Shown: piece after piece, positions 37,306 through 45,490 of the stretch | Position numbering within the stretch: the first letter of the stretch is position 1 | Layout: every line of letters starts with the position of its first letter | Origin: Ruegeria spongiae | Lineage (GTDB): Bacteria > Pseudomonadota > Alphaproteobacteria > Rhodobacterales > Rhodobacteraceae | Direction of reading: 5' to 3' | NCBI RefSeq assembly: GCF_023502395.1 | Contig: NZ_JAMFMB010000014.1 | Coordinates: 51,982 to 115,981, forward strand | Length of the DNA stretch: 64,000 bases | Made by a program: the position numbers and the translations under genes | The notes under the pieces: model-generated | What the model was told of the DNA's origin: nothing | The model's input: the letters and a program-made list of their open reading frames with translations, nothing else | Database searches by the model: none

Positions 37306-37544
37306 GCACCACTTTCTGGACCTATTGCATCTGCGGACTGATCACCGTGATTGGCTGCTTCGTCATCATTAGATCCGTTGGGCGTCAAACACGCTCCGAA
37401 AAAATCCGAGGCGTGGAACCGGGCCAGGGCGACCAACTGATAGATCATGGAACTGTTTTGGGCGGAGGCGGTGGTCATGTAACTGTTTCGCGGGTCACGC
37501 GCGACCCGCAGCAATACGCCAAGGCCATGGCACCGAAGAAATGA
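37302..37544 (+). CDS. Small membrane protein in the bolA-grxD operon
   Basis: An 80-residue protein starting with GTG inside the bolA stop (GTGA overlap) and ending in an ATGA overlap with the next gene. It has one N-terminal hydrophobic helix (WTYCICGLITVIGCFVIIRSV) and a polar tail with a Gly-rich stretch. The start-stop overlaps on both sides argue for real, coupled translation. No family is recognised. A role with iron-sulfur handling is only suggested by position. Confidence 0.6.
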   Translation: MSTTFWTYCICGLITVIGCFVIIRSVGRQTRSEKIRGVEPGQGDQLIDHGTVLGGGGGHVTVSRVTRDPQQYAKAMAPKK

Positions 37545-37834
37545 CATCTTGGCTGATCTGGATCGCAGGCGGAATTGCCACTCTGGTGGTTGCCGCCGCG
37601 CTGACAGAGGCCTATGTGAAGCGGAACAGAAAACGACGCCTGTCGGATATGCGCCCCGATCCGGACAAGATCAGCAAGATCGCAGGCATCGACCGCTATG
37701 GATTGGACCCGGTGGTTCTGGCACAAGCCGAGCACCGGCGACTGGAAACTGAGGGCTGGACCAAGGACCAGCCGAACACGGACACAAAACACGCGACCGC
37801 GCGCGAAGAGGACCTACAAGATGAGCGACGTTAA
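37541..37834 (+). CDS. Small membrane protein upstream of grxD
   Basis: A 97-residue protein with an N-terminal transmembrane helix (SWLIWIAGGIATLVVAAALTE) and a charged cytoplasmic tail (KRNRKRRLSDMRPDPDKISK). It is coupled to the previous gene by ATGA and runs 14 bases into grxD, so it is likely to be co-translated with the BolA-glutaredoxin pair. No family is recognised. Confidence 0.6.
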   Translation: MTSWLIWIAGGIATLVVAAALTEAYVKRNRKRRLSDMRPDPDKISKIAGIDRYGLDPVVLAQAEHRRLETEGWTKDQPNTDTKHATAREEDLQDERR

Positions 37835-38183
37835 GACCCAGATCGACGAGACCGTCAAAGCCAATGACGTGGTGCTGTACATGAAGGGCACCAAGGAAAT
37901 GCCGCAATGCGGGTTCTCGTCCCGTGTGGCGGGTGTGCTGAACTATATGGGCGTGGATTTTTCCGACGTGAACGTGCTGGCCGATGAGGCGATCCGTCAG
38001 GGCATCAAGGACTATTCCGACTGGCCCACCGTTCCACAGCTTTATGTCAAAGGCGAATTTGTGGGCGGCTGCGACATCATCACCGAGATGACCCTGTCGG
38101 GCGAGCTGGACACGCTTTTCGACGAAAACGGCGTCACCTATGACAAGGACGCCGCCGACAAGATCCGCGAAGCCAACGGCTGA
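37821..38183 (+). CDS. grxD: Monothiol glutaredoxin, Grx4 type
   Basis: A 120-residue CGFS glutaredoxin. The active-site Cys is Cys30 in MPQCGFSSRV, with the WPTVPQLYVKGEFVGG and GGCDI segments that bind glutathione. Such proteins carry and deliver [2Fe-2S] clusters, usually with BolA partners; a bolA gene opens this operon. The ATG at 37821 overlaps the previous gene by 14 bases. It converges with mliC, the stops being seven bases apart. Confidence 0.95.
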   Translation: MSDVKTQIDETVKANDVVLYMKGTKEMPQCGFSSRVAGVLNYMGVDFSDVNVLADEAIRQGIKDYSDWPTVPQLYVKGEFVGGCDIITEMTLSGELDTLFDENGVTYDKDAADKIREANG

Positions 38184-38190
38184 TCCCCGG

Positions 38191-38514
38191 TCAGTCTGAC
38201 TGACACTCCGCATAGATCGCCTGGGTGGAGGCCCCCTCCTCCCAGAGCAGCAGGGCGGACCGGCCCTTTTCATGCCAGACATAGCCACCACCGGGTTCCG
38301 CAAAGCGCACGCCTGAACCGGAACGCGTCACCGGCAGACCGATCTGGTTGCCTTCGATCAGTAGCACCACCGCCGCGTCGGCATCCTTGCCGACATGGGT
38401 TGCCGTAACCTCTGCCCCGCGCTCGCAGATGTAATAGGTGGTCTCGATCCAGACATCGGCCACGGCAGGCCCTGCCATCGCCGCAAGCGCAATCAATAGC
38501 GGCACTGCTTTCAC
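38191..38514 (-). CDS. MliC-family periplasmic lysozyme inhibitor
   Basis: A 107-residue secreted protein with a signal peptide (VPLLIALAAMAGPAVA). It has the MliC pattern of short beta-strands: TTYYICERGAEVTATHVG, then GVRFAEPGGGYVWHEKG and a final Cys (IYAECQSD) to pair with the first. MliC proteins bind c-type lysozyme in the periplasm. No lipobox is seen, so it would be soluble (PliC-like). Its ATG overlaps the zapA stop (ATGA), placing it as the last gene of the zauP-zapA-mliC unit. Confidence 0.72.
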   Translation of the reverse strand: MKAVPLLIALAAMAGPAVADVWIETTYYICERGAEVTATHVGKDADAAVVLLIEGNQIGLPVTRSGSGVRFAEPGGGYVWHEKGRSALLLWEEGASTQAIYAECQSD

Positions 38515-38909
38515 GACGCCTGCGCCTTTTCCTCAACTTCTGCGGCCAAAGATTCCGCACGCGCGGCAAGCTCGGCCAGCGTGTCGGTGACAAAGGGCGG
38601 CACCACCGCCACCTCGATCTGTTCCGGCTCGGGCAGCGGCATGTTGCGCAGCTGCGCCAGTTCGTGCTCCTGCTCGCCCAGTTGCGCCTCAAGCTCACGG
38701 ACCCGGTCGCCAAGCCCGGCAGTCTTGTCCGCCAGCATCAGCCCCGCCATCAACAGCATCCGCCCCTCGGGCATACGACCGATCTGATCCGACAGCACCT
38801 GTGCCTCTTCATCCAGCATCGCGGCGGCGGAGTGCAGAAACTGCTCTTCGCCGGGCTGGCAGGAAACCTCGAAGGCGCGCGTGCCAATGGTGATGGTAAT
38901 ATTGGGCAT
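38511..38909 (-). CDS. zapA: Cell division protein ZapA
   Basis: A 132-residue FtsZ-associated protein. The ZapA N-terminal domain is clear (PNITITIGTRAFEVSCQPGEE, then HSAAAMLDEEAQVLSDQIG) and is followed by a long coiled coil (~50-92) that forms the tetramer. It cross-links FtsZ filaments at the division site. The C-terminal part is longer than in E. coli ZapA. It overlaps its upstream neighbour by TAATG and its downstream neighbour by ATGA. Confidence 0.9.
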   Translation of the reverse strand: MPNITITIGTRAFEVSCQPGEEQFLHSAAAMLDEEAQVLSDQIGRMPEGRMLLMAGLMLADKTAGLGDRVRELEAQLGEQEHELAQLRNMPLPEPEQIEVAVVPPFVTDTLAELAARAESLAAEVEEKAQAS

Positions 38910-39691
38910 TACGCTTCCTCCCCTTCGACCAGTTCCGCCTGCGCCAGCAACGGCTCAAGCTGCGCCAGCACCGCCTGGGCTTCGGCCATGTCGGTGGCCC
39001 GTACCGAGCGCAGCGCCTCAAGCTCGGCCTGCAGCGCTTGGTTGATCAGATCTGCGTCGCCAACCCCGGCGGCATTGGCCTCTCGCAGCGCGCCATTGAC
39101 CTCGCGCAGCTGCTCATTGGCTTTGCGCAGCCGCTGCAGATCATCATCCAGCCGCGACATCGCCGCGCCGTGGCTGACCCGCTCGGCGCGCAGCATGTCA
39201 TTCTCGGAGCGCAGATCGCGCGCCTGTTCGGTGTCCGCCATCGCTGCGCGCAGGCTTTCGATCTCGGCTTTCAGCGGTTCGGCATCCTCGACGCTTCCCA
39301 GCCGGACCCGCAGCACGTCATTCTCGGCGCGCAGGTCCTCGACCGCATTGGCGGCAGATGTGGCGGCCTCTTCGGCCCCGGCCCGTTCGGCCAGCAATGC
39401 CTGTGCGTCGTCCAGATGGGCACGCAAAGCCGCCAGCTCCTCGCCATCCCCGTCAGCCCGCTGCGCCAGCTCGACCTCGTGGCGTGCCTTGAGCACCTTG
39501 AGACGTTCCTCAAGCTGGGCATTGGCCAGCTTTTCGTCTTCCAGCGCGGCCAGCAGATCCGTATCGGGCGCTCCGGCCGCGGCGGCAATATCTGCCGCCG
39601 GTTCGGGCTGTCTTGACAACGTTTCAACCCCGGCACCGATCCGATCCATCGCGGCGGCGATACGGCGTTGCAATTCCTCAATCTGGCTCAT
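38909..39691 (-). CDS. Coiled-coil protein upstream of ZapA (ZauP-like)
   Basis: A 260-residue protein predicted to be almost entirely coiled coil (DEKLANAQLEERLKVLKARH, LRAENDVLRVRLGSVEDAE, LRKANEQLREVNGALREAN). In Caulobacter the coiled-coil protein ZauP is encoded directly upstream of zapA and works with ZapA to organise FtsZ filaments. The same position and the TAATG stop-start overlap with zapA support the analogy. The identity is inferred from synteny and architecture, since coiled coils align poorly. The ATG at 39691 is preferred over an earlier codon. Confidence 0.72.
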   Translation of the reverse strand: MSQIEELQRRIAAAMDRIGAGVETLSRQPEPAADIAAAAGAPDTDLLAALEDEKLANAQLEERLKVLKARHEVELAQRADGDGEELAALRAHLDDAQALLAERAGAEEAATSAANAVEDLRAENDVLRVRLGSVEDAEPLKAEIESLRAAMADTEQARDLRSENDMLRAERVSHGAAMSRLDDDLQRLRKANEQLREVNGALREANAAGVGDADLINQALQAELEALRSVRATDMAEAQAVLAQLEPLLAQAELVEGEEA

Positions 39692-39790
39692 GCCCCTCAC
39701 CCAATCTTCCTGCGGTTCTTGTTCTTCATCCCGGCGACCCCCGCATCAAAACCCACACGAATCGGGCACCGGTTCGATTGAAATTACCCT

Positions 39791-39824
39791 AGCGAAAGCG
39801 GGGCGGAAATACCCCCCTTTTGCT
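39791..39824. repeat. Imperfect hairpin in the zapA-operon/tkt divergent region
   Basis: AGCGAAAGCGGGG and CCCCCCTTTTGCT pair imperfectly around an 8-base loop, within the 254-base gap between divergent start codons at 39691 and 39946. It could be a leader structure or operator. No gene or known RNA is recognised in this gap. Confidence 0.3.
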
Positions 39825-39945
39825 TTCAATCACTTGAGACCGGCAGTTCATGCGCGGAAAGACGCAAATCCCGGTTCTGCTTGCACTTCGGGGGCTGGAT
39901 GGTATTGAGCGCCGCAACCGCCCTTAACCCAAAGGAACAAGCCCC

Positions 39946-41967
39946 GTGGACCTGACTGCGCTGCGCAAAGCGAACCCTGAACATTGGGCCAAGGCAACGG
40001 CCATCCGCACCCTGACCCTCGATGCCGTCGCCGCCGCCAATTCCGGCCATTCCGGCATGCCGATGGGGATGGCCGATGTCGCGACCGTGCTGTTCGAAAA
40101 GCACCTGAAGTTCGACGCCGCCAACCCGACATGGCCCGACCGCGACCGGTTCATCCTGTCCGCGGGCCACGGCTCGATGCTGATCTATTCGCTGCTTTAC
40201 CTCACCGGCAACCCGCATATCACGCTGGACGAGATCAGGAATTTCCGCCAGCTCGGTGCCAAGACCGCAGGCCATCCGGAAAACTTCCTGGCCGAGGGGA
40301 TCGAGACCACCACCGGCCCGTTGGGTCAGGGCATCGCCAATGCCGTAGGCTTCGCCATCGCCGAAGAGGTGCAGCGCGCCCATTACGGCAAGAAGGTCGT
40401 CGACCACTATACCTATGTGATCGCAGGCGATGGCTGCCTGATGGAAGGCGTCAGCCAAGAGGCGATCGGCCTCGCGGGCCGTCTGGAGTTGGGCAAACTG
40501 ATCGTCTTCTGGGACGACAACAACATCACCATCGACGGCACCGTTGATATGGCCGACCGCACCGATCAGGTCGAACGCTTCCGCGCCTCGAACTGGCACG
40601 TGATCGAGATCGACGGCCATGATCCCGCCGCCATCGACGCCGCCATCATTGAGGCCAAGACAACCGACATGCCCACCATGATCGCTTGCGAAAGCCATAT
40701 CGCGCTGGGGCATGCGGCGCAGGACACCTCCAAGGGCCACGGCGCACTGACCGATCAGCAGCAGCTTGAGGCGGCAAAAGAGGCCTATGGCTGGCCCCAC
40801 GGCGCGTTCGAAATCCCGGCGGATGTGAAATCCGCATGGGAGGCGATCGGTGCCCGCGGTGCCGATGCCCGTGCCGCATGGGAAGAGCGGTTCGCGCAAA
40901 TCTCCGAGCGCAAGCAGGGCGAGTTCAACCGCGCCTATGCCGGGGACACGCCCAAGAAGCTCACCAGCGCCATCCGCGCGCTGAAAAAGCAGGTCTCGGA
41001 AGATCAGCCGAAACTGGCCACCCGCGCCGCCTCGGAAAAGGTGCTGGGCGTCGTGAACCCGATCCTGACCGAGACTATCGGCGGCTCTGCCGACCTGAGC
41101 GGGTCGAACAACACCAAGACCGCCGATCTGGGCGTGTTCCTGCCGGAGAACCGCAAAGGGCGTTACATCCATTACGGCATCCGCGAACACGGCATGGCCT
41201 CGGCGATGAACGGCATGGCGCTGCATGGCGGCATCCGCCCTTATGGCGGCACTTTCATGGCCTTTACTGATTATGCCCGCCCGGCGATGCGTCTGGCCGC
41301 GCTGATGAAAATCCCGACCGTCTTTGTGATGACCCATGATTCCATCGGTCTGGGCGAAGACGGCCCGACCCACCAGCCGGTCGAGCATCTGGCGATTTCG
41401 CGCGCCACACCCAACACCCATGTGTTCCGCCCCGCCGACATGGTGGAAACCGCCGAGGCCTGGGAACTGGCGCTGACCAGCAAGGACACTCCTGCGGTGC
41501 TGTCCCTGACCCGTCAGGGCCTGCCCACGGTGCGGAGTGAGCACAAGACCAAGAACCTGACCGCACAGGGCGCTTACGTGCTGGCCGATGCCGAAGGCAA
41601 ACGCCAGGCGATCCTGATCGCCACCGGCTCCGAGGTCTCCATCGCCATGGAGGCCAAGGCCAAGCTGGAAGCCGAGGGCATCGGCACCCGCGTCGTCTCC
41701 ATGCCCTGCATGGAGCTGTTCGCGGCCCAGGACGAAGCCTATCGCAAACGCGTCCTGCCGGGCGGGCCGGTTCGTGTCGGCATCGAAGCCGCCGTGCGTC
41801 TGGGCGGCTGGGACCGCTGGCTGCTGGGCGAGCGTGGCCGCGAGGCCAAGGCCGGTTTCATCGGCATGTCCAGCTTCGGCGCCTCCGCCCCTGCGGGCGA
41901 GCTCTACGAACATTTTGGCATCACGGCGGATGCGACCGTGTCGAAGGTCAAGGAATTGCTGGGCTGA
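39946..41967 (+). CDS. tkt: Transketolase
   Basis: A 673-residue thiamine-diphosphate enzyme of the pentose phosphate (and, if present, Calvin) pathway. It starts with GTG ([13 protein letters not shown]). Conserved features include the substrate His in [12 protein letters not shown], the ThDP motif [13 protein letters not shown] continuing to [10 protein letters not shown], the catalytic Glu in [13 protein letters not shown], and the transketolase segment [17 protein letters not shown]. Length is standard. It is ended by the terminator at 41993-42018. It is divergent from the zapA operon. Confidence 0.97.
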   Translation: MDLTALRKANPEHWAKATAIRTLTLDAVAAANSGHSGMPMGMADVATVLFEKHLKFDAANPTWPDRDRFILSAGHGSMLIYSLLYLTGNPHITLDEIRNFRQLGAKTAGHPENFLAEGIETTTGPLGQGIANAVGFAIAEEVQRAHYGKKVVDHYTYVIAGDGCLMEGVSQEAIGLAGRLELGKLIVFWDDNNITIDGTVDMADRTDQVERFRASNWHVIEIDGHDPAAIDAAIIEAKTTDMPTMIACESHIALGHAAQDTSKGHGALTDQQQLEAAKEAYGWPHGAFEIPADVKSAWEAIGARGADARAAWEERFAQISERKQGEFNRAYAGDTPKKLTSAIRALKKQVSEDQPKLATRAASEKVLGVVNPILTETIGGSADLSGSNNTKTADLGVFLPENRKGRYIHYGIREHGMASAMNGMALHGGIRPYGGTFMAFTDYARPAMRLAALMKIPTVFVMTHDSIGLGEDGPTHQPVEHLAISRATPNTHVFRPADMVETAEAWELALTSKDTPAVLSLTRQGLPTVRSEHKTKNLTAQGAYVLADAEGKRQAILIATGSEVSIAMEAKAKLEAEGIGTRVVSMPCMELFAAQDEAYRKRVLPGGPVRVGIEAAVRLGGWDRWLLGERGREAKAGFIGMSSFGASAPAGELYEHFGITADATVSKVKELLG

Positions 41968-41992
41968 GCCCACATCTCTTCAGAACAAAGCA

Positions 41993-42018
41993 AAAGGGCA
42001 CTCGTTTGAGTGCCCTTT
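41993..42018. terminator. Intrinsic terminator after tkt
   Basis: A perfect 11-bp stem (AAAGGGCACTC/GAGTGCCCTTT) with a GTTT loop, about 25 bases after the tkt stop. A/T ends on both sides allow it also to serve the convergent gene at 42079. Confidence 0.9.
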
Positions 42019-42078
42019 CTTGATACAAATGTGTCAAATTTCGAATGCGGGCATTGCGAAAGAAGCTCACCTGCGGAA

Positions 42079-42705
42079 TTATTGTTCTATTGCCGCAAGT
42101 GCCGGAAGCTTAGCAAATAGCATCCTGGTTTCTTTTTCGGCGCTGCTCGAGAATTCGCGATAAGCTGACCGGGTGCTTGTTACTATGTAACCGGCCAAGT
42201 CCACCAATTCATTCACCGCTTCGGTTAGTTCCACAAGATCGTTGAGGGTTGCACTCTCCGTTTCAATCTCCTGCACTATGTTGTGTGCCAAAACGTGGTT
42301 TCGCAATGGCCTCAGTTTTTCCAGCGTACCATTTCCCCTCAATGCCCGTTTAGCTTTGCTGAAAGCTGATCTGGCGGAAAAGTATGCTTCAAGTTCATAA
42401 CGTATTCCCACCTCTTCCATTCTATTTCTATGGTACTTCTCAATTACTTTCTCAGTGGGAAGTTTGCTGGCAAGCTTGTGTATTGTAACGGTATCGGTCT
42501 GAGTATCGAACATCCGAGTATTGAACAGGATTAGGGCATTCGTGATTTCGCTATTTCCTAGAAGCAATACGCGCCCTGAAGTCGAACCGTCGACGACCCT
42601 GATCCAGTCATCATTTTCGATCAGCCCCTTCAGATGACCAAGATGTCTACAATAGTAGCGGCACTGCTTGTCGAGTTCATCATACAGACGGGCAAATTCA
42701 TCCAC
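42079..42705 (-). CDS. HEPN/AbiU2-like protein, putative RNase, in low-GC DNA
   Basis: A 208-residue, mostly helical protein. LRPLRNHVLAHN contains the HEPN ribonuclease pattern RX4-6H, with Arg135 and His141 (and an Asn next to the Arg). The overall layout resembles AbiU2-type HEPN proteins linked to phage abortive infection or toxin systems. The gene is visibly AT-richer than its neighbours and uses less GC-rich codons, which suggests horizontal acquisition. No antitoxin (MNT) partner gene is adjacent. It sits alone between the tkt terminator and a DUF808 gene. Toxic RNase activity is an inference. Confidence 0.6.
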   Translation of the reverse strand: MDEFARLYDELDKQCRYYCRHLGHLKGLIENDDWIRVVDGSTSGRVLLLGNSEITNALILFNTRMFDTQTDTVTIHKLASKLPTEKVIEKYHRNRMEEVGIRYELEAYFSARSAFSKAKRALRGNGTLEKLRPLRNHVLAHNIVQEIETESATLNDLVELTEAVNELVDLAGYIVTSTRSAYREFSSSAEKETRMLFAKLPALAAIEQ

Positions 42706-42802
42706 TCTACTAACTTCTCCTCAATTCAAGCGCGATGTATATTTGGGATTGCTCGAACGGAAAGAACCTTTCGTTGCAAAGCAAATGATGAGAATTGTGG
42801 GC

Positions 42803-43768
42803 TCAAACAGATTTTCCAGAAAACGCCCCCAAAACCGGCCCGATCACCTTCGTCGCCACCGGGATCAGCACAAAGCCCCAGGCCAGGCCAAAGAGGCCGT
42901 CCATGGTGGCCTTGGACACCCATTCCACGGCCCCTGCCCACTGCTCGGGCACCATATGACCCAAAGCATAGGCCCAGTCGTGGATATGATGGCCCAGCCA
43001 GCCAAAGCCCAGCACCTCCATCCCGTGGATCACGATGGACCCACCGACCCAGAGCATGGCGGCGGTGCCGACAATCGACAGCGTCTTCATCACGCCGGGC
43101 ATCGCCTTGACCAGCCCGCGCCCCAACCCGCGCCCGATCAGCGTGGGCGCGTTGTTCGCCATGAAAAGCCCCACATCATCCATCTTCACGATCAGCGCAA
43201 CCGAGCCGTAAACCGCGACCGTCACACCAAGACCCACAACCGCCAGCGTCGCGCCCTGCATCCAGACGTTTGGAGCCTCGATGGCCGCCAGAGCGATTGT
43301 CATGATCTCGGCGGACAGGATGAAGTCGGTCTTGATCGCGCCCCTGACCTTCTGCTCCTCCAGATGGCCGGGGTCGCGCTCTTTCAGGTCCTCGTGAACG
43401 CCGTGACTGCCATGCGGAAACAGCACGTGAAAGATCTTCTCCGCACCTTCGAAACATAAATAGGACCCGCCGATCATCAGCAGAGGCGTGATCAGCCAGG
43501 GCGCAAAGTTGGCCAGCAGCAGCGCCACCGGCAGGAGCAGAATGATCTTGTTGAATATCGATCCGCGCGCGATACGCCAGATGATCGGCAACTCGCGCGC
43601 CGGTGCAAAGCCCTGAACGTATTTCGGCGTCACGGCGGCATCGTCGATGATCACTCCGGCGGTCTTTGCCCCCGCCTTGCCCGCCGCCGCAACCACATCA
43701 TCGACCGAGGCCGCCGCCACCTTGGCAATGCCCGCCACGTCGTCCAGCAAAGCCAGCAAACCGCTCAT
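42803..43768 (-). CDS. DUF808 family membrane protein (YedI-like)
   Basis: A 321-residue polytopic inner-membrane protein of the DUF808 family, recognisable from SGLLALLDDVAGIAKVAAAS, DDAAVTPKYVQGF, FEGAEKIFHVLFPH and GAIKTDFILSAEIM. It has about seven hydrophobic segments. No biochemical function is established for the family. It is divergent from gap. The 3' flank and the neighbouring HEPN gene mark a composition break at about 42.8 kb. Confidence 0.85.
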   Translation of the reverse strand: MSGLLALLDDVAGIAKVAAASVDDVVAAAGKAGAKTAGVIIDDAAVTPKYVQGFAPARELPIIWRIARGSIFNKIILLLPVALLLANFAPWLITPLLMIGGSYLCFEGAEKIFHVLFPHGSHGVHEDLKERDPGHLEEQKVRGAIKTDFILSAEIMTIALAAIEAPNVWMQGATLAVVGLGVTVAVYGSVALIVKMDDVGLFMANNAPTLIGRGLGRGLVKAMPGVMKTLSIVGTAAMLWVGGSIVIHGMEVLGFGWLGHHIHDWAYALGHMVPEQWAGAVEWVSKATMDGLFGLAWGFVLIPVATKVIGPVLGAFSGKSV

Positions 43769-43818
43769 CTTCGATTCTCCTGATCAATCCGCGCGCTGGC
43801 AGACTATCTGTTCACACT

Positions 43819-43861
43819 GTTAGCACAAGCGTTAGCGCAACCGGCGCAGGTTTGCGCTAAC
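43819..43861. promoter_or_regulatory. Three GTTAGC/GCTAAC operator-like repeats upstream of gap
   Basis: Three 12-base sites, GTTAGCACAAGC (43819-43830), GTTAGCGCAACC (43831-43842) and GTTTGCGCTAAC (43850-43861), approximate the palindrome GTTAGCGCTAAC. The first two are adjacent. The second and third also form a longer inverted repeat. They lie ~85-130 bases before the gap start codon. The palindrome resembles LacI-family operators such as that of CceR, a central-carbon regulator in Rhodobacter sphaeroides. The assignment to CceR is from memory of the motif. Confidence 0.5.
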
Positions 43862-43946
43862 AGGCTCGTTTTATTGGTTTTTTGTGCTTCACCTAGAAGC
43901 TATGGCTGTCTATATGGCAGCAAATTACACGTCGTCGGAGCAACAT

Positions 43947-44948
43947 ATGACCATCAAGGTAGGCATCAACGGGTTCGGTCGCATCGGTCGCTGCACCCTG
44001 TCCCATATCGCGGCATCCGGCCGTAACGATATCGAAGTCATCAAGGTCAACGCTACCGGCCCGCTGGAAACCTCGGCGCATCTGCTGAAATATGACAGCA
44101 ACCACGGCCGCTTTCCGCGCGACATCATCGTCAATGAAAACACCATGGATCTGGGCCGCGGCCCGATGCAGATGTTCTCGACCTATGACATGGGCCAGCT
44201 GGACTGGGAAGGCTGCGACGTGGTGCTGGAATGCACCGGCAAGTTCAATGACGGGCTCAAGGCCAACACCCATTTCGAGCGCGGCGCGCAGAAAGTGCTG
44301 CTGTCGGCACCCGGCAAGAACGTGGACAAGACCATCGTCTATGGCGTCAACGACGAGACGCTGACACCCGAGGACCGGATGATCTCGAACGGGTCCTGCA
44401 CCACCAACTGCCTCGCCCCTTTGGCCAAGGTGCTGGACAACGCCATCGGCATCGAGCACGGCATCATGACCACGATTCACGCCTATACCGGCGACCAGCC
44501 GACGCTGGACCGCCGCCACGAGGACCTGTACCGCGCCCGCGCCGCCGCGATGGCGATGATCCCGACCTCGACCGGGGCCGCCAAAGCGCTGGGTGAGGTG
44601 CTGCCAAACCTCAAGGGCCGGCTGGACGGGTCTGCCATTCGCGTGCCGACGCCGAACGTCTCGGCCGTTGACCTGACCTTCCGCGCCGCGCGCGACGTGA
44701 CCCGCGAAGAGGTCAACGCCATCGTCGCCGAAGCCGCGCAAGGCCCGATGTCGCGGGTGCTGGGTTATGAGCCCGCGCCACTGGTCTCGGTCGATTTCAA
44801 CCATTCCGAAGAAAGCTCGATCTTTGCCCCCGATCAGACCCGCGTGGTCGACAACCGCATGGTGCGGGTGCTGGCCTGGTATGACAATGAATGGGGCTTC
44901 TCGGTCCGCATGGCAGATGTGGCCGTGGCGATGGGTCGGTTGAATTGA
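43947..44948 (+). CDS. gap: Glyceraldehyde-3-phosphate dehydrogenase, type I
   Basis: A 333-residue enzyme interconverting glyceraldehyde-3-phosphate and 1,3-bisphosphoglycerate. The Rossmann start is VGINGFGRIGR. The catalytic Cys151 is in SNGSCTTNCLAP and the catalytic His in TTIHAYTGDQ. The C-terminal WYDNEWGFSVRM is typical. Where NAD-specific enzymes have an acidic residue (usually NDL or NDP near residue 35) this one reads VNATG, which suggests NADP or dual use, as in gluconeogenic GapB. The start at 43947 follows GGAG; the frame is open upstream. Operator-like repeats lie before it. Confidence 0.95.
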   Translation: MTIKVGINGFGRIGRCTLSHIAASGRNDIEVIKVNATGPLETSAHLLKYDSNHGRFPRDIIVNENTMDLGRGPMQMFSTYDMGQLDWEGCDVVLECTGKFNDGLKANTHFERGAQKVLLSAPGKNVDKTIVYGVNDETLTPEDRMISNGSCTTNCLAPLAKVLDNAIGIEHGIMTTIHAYTGDQPTLDRRHEDLYRARAAAMAMIPTSTGAAKALGEVLPNLKGRLDGSAIRVPTPNVSAVDLTFRAARDVTREEVNAIVAEAAQGPMSRVLGYEPAPLVSVDFNHSEESSIFAPDQTRVVDNRMVRVLAWYDNEWGFSVRMADVAVAMGRLN

Positions 44949-44972
44949 ACCCATTAAGCGCTTGAGACATAA

Positions 44973-45004
44973 CGCCCGCTCAGGTTATCTGAGCGGGCGT
45001 TTTT
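44973..45004 (+). terminator. Intrinsic terminator after gap
   Basis: A 12-bp perfect stem (ACGCCCGCTCAG/CTGAGCGGGCGT) with loop GTTAT and a short T run, 24 bases after the gap stop. Confidence 0.92.
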
Positions 45005-45023
45005 CATTTCTCCCGAGGGCCGG

Positions 45024-45167
45024 ATGACAAATCAAATCGCCATTTGGCTCGGGGGCATCCTGCTCGTCGCCGTGGTCGGGGATGTCATTTTCTTCGGGAC
45101 CGAACACCTTCTGTTTCTGGGTCGCAAACTGTACGACCTGCTGCAATGGCTGGCCTTCTGGCGCTGA
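45024..45167 (+). CDS. Small membrane protein (47 residues), function unknown
   Basis: An open frame starting with ATG at 45024 after CCGAGGGCCGG and ending with TGA at 45167. It encodes a single hydrophobic helix (IWLGGILLVAVVGDVIFF) followed by GTEHLLFLGRKLYDL and ending in LAFWR. The pattern of a membrane helix with an amphipathic, aromatic tail and GC-rich third positions argues for a real protein. It is just after the gap terminator and is converging on 45171-45479. I believe similar short proteins follow gap in related bacteria, but this needs a search. Confidence 0.6.
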   Translation: MTNQIAIWLGGILLVAVVGDVIFFGTEHLLFLGRKLYDLLQWLAFWR

Positions 45168-45170
45168 AGA

Positions 45171-45479
45171 TCAGAGCGGAACCTTGCGAACCACATGGGC
45201 TTCGCCCTGCCCCCTGTCCCGGGTATAGCGCATCTGCGCGCCATTCACTTCGATGTGCTCGCAATCGGTCTCATCCGGCGCATCCGGAAGGGAGAGCGTG
45301 CGGCAGAAAAACCCGTCCTGCCACTCCCAGCGCCCTTCAAATGCCACCCCGTCCGAAGTTCCGGCAAAGCTTCCATCCGGATGGATCACAAAGCACAGGT
45401 CCGGCCCCTCGAACCCACACTCTGCGATGAAGGCGCAGAAAGCCGCGCGTGTTTCGATACCAACCCAAGCCGAAGACAC
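45171..45479 (-). CDS. Hypothetical protein next to coaD
   Basis: A 102-residue soluble protein with no signal peptide and a beta-rich pattern: LCFVIHPDGSFAGTSDGVAF, FEGRWEWQDGFFCRTLSL and MRYTRDRG. It resembles a small uncharacterised family of alphaproteobacteria (sometimes mislabelled as dihydrodipicolinate reductase), a comparison I make from the GRWEWQDGFFCR segment only. A GTG start at 45479 is used. It follows coaD by 11 bases on the same strand, so it is probably co-transcribed. Confidence 0.6.
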   Translation of the reverse strand: MSSAWVGIETRAAFCAFIAECGFEGPDLCFVIHPDGSFAGTSDGVAFEGRWEWQDGFFCRTLSLPDAPDETDCEHIEVNGAQMRYTRDRGQGEAHVVRKVPL

Positions 45480-45490
45480 CGGACCGCCTG

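Noticed and set aside
39692..39945. 6S RNA next to zapA, as in enterobacteria
   Set aside because: The gap between the zapA operon and tkt has only one imperfect hairpin and is too short of pairing for a ~180-base 6S fold.
39826..41973. 715-codon minus-strand frame opposite tkt
   Set aside because: Shadow of transketolase; no domains, composition of reversed GC-rich codons.
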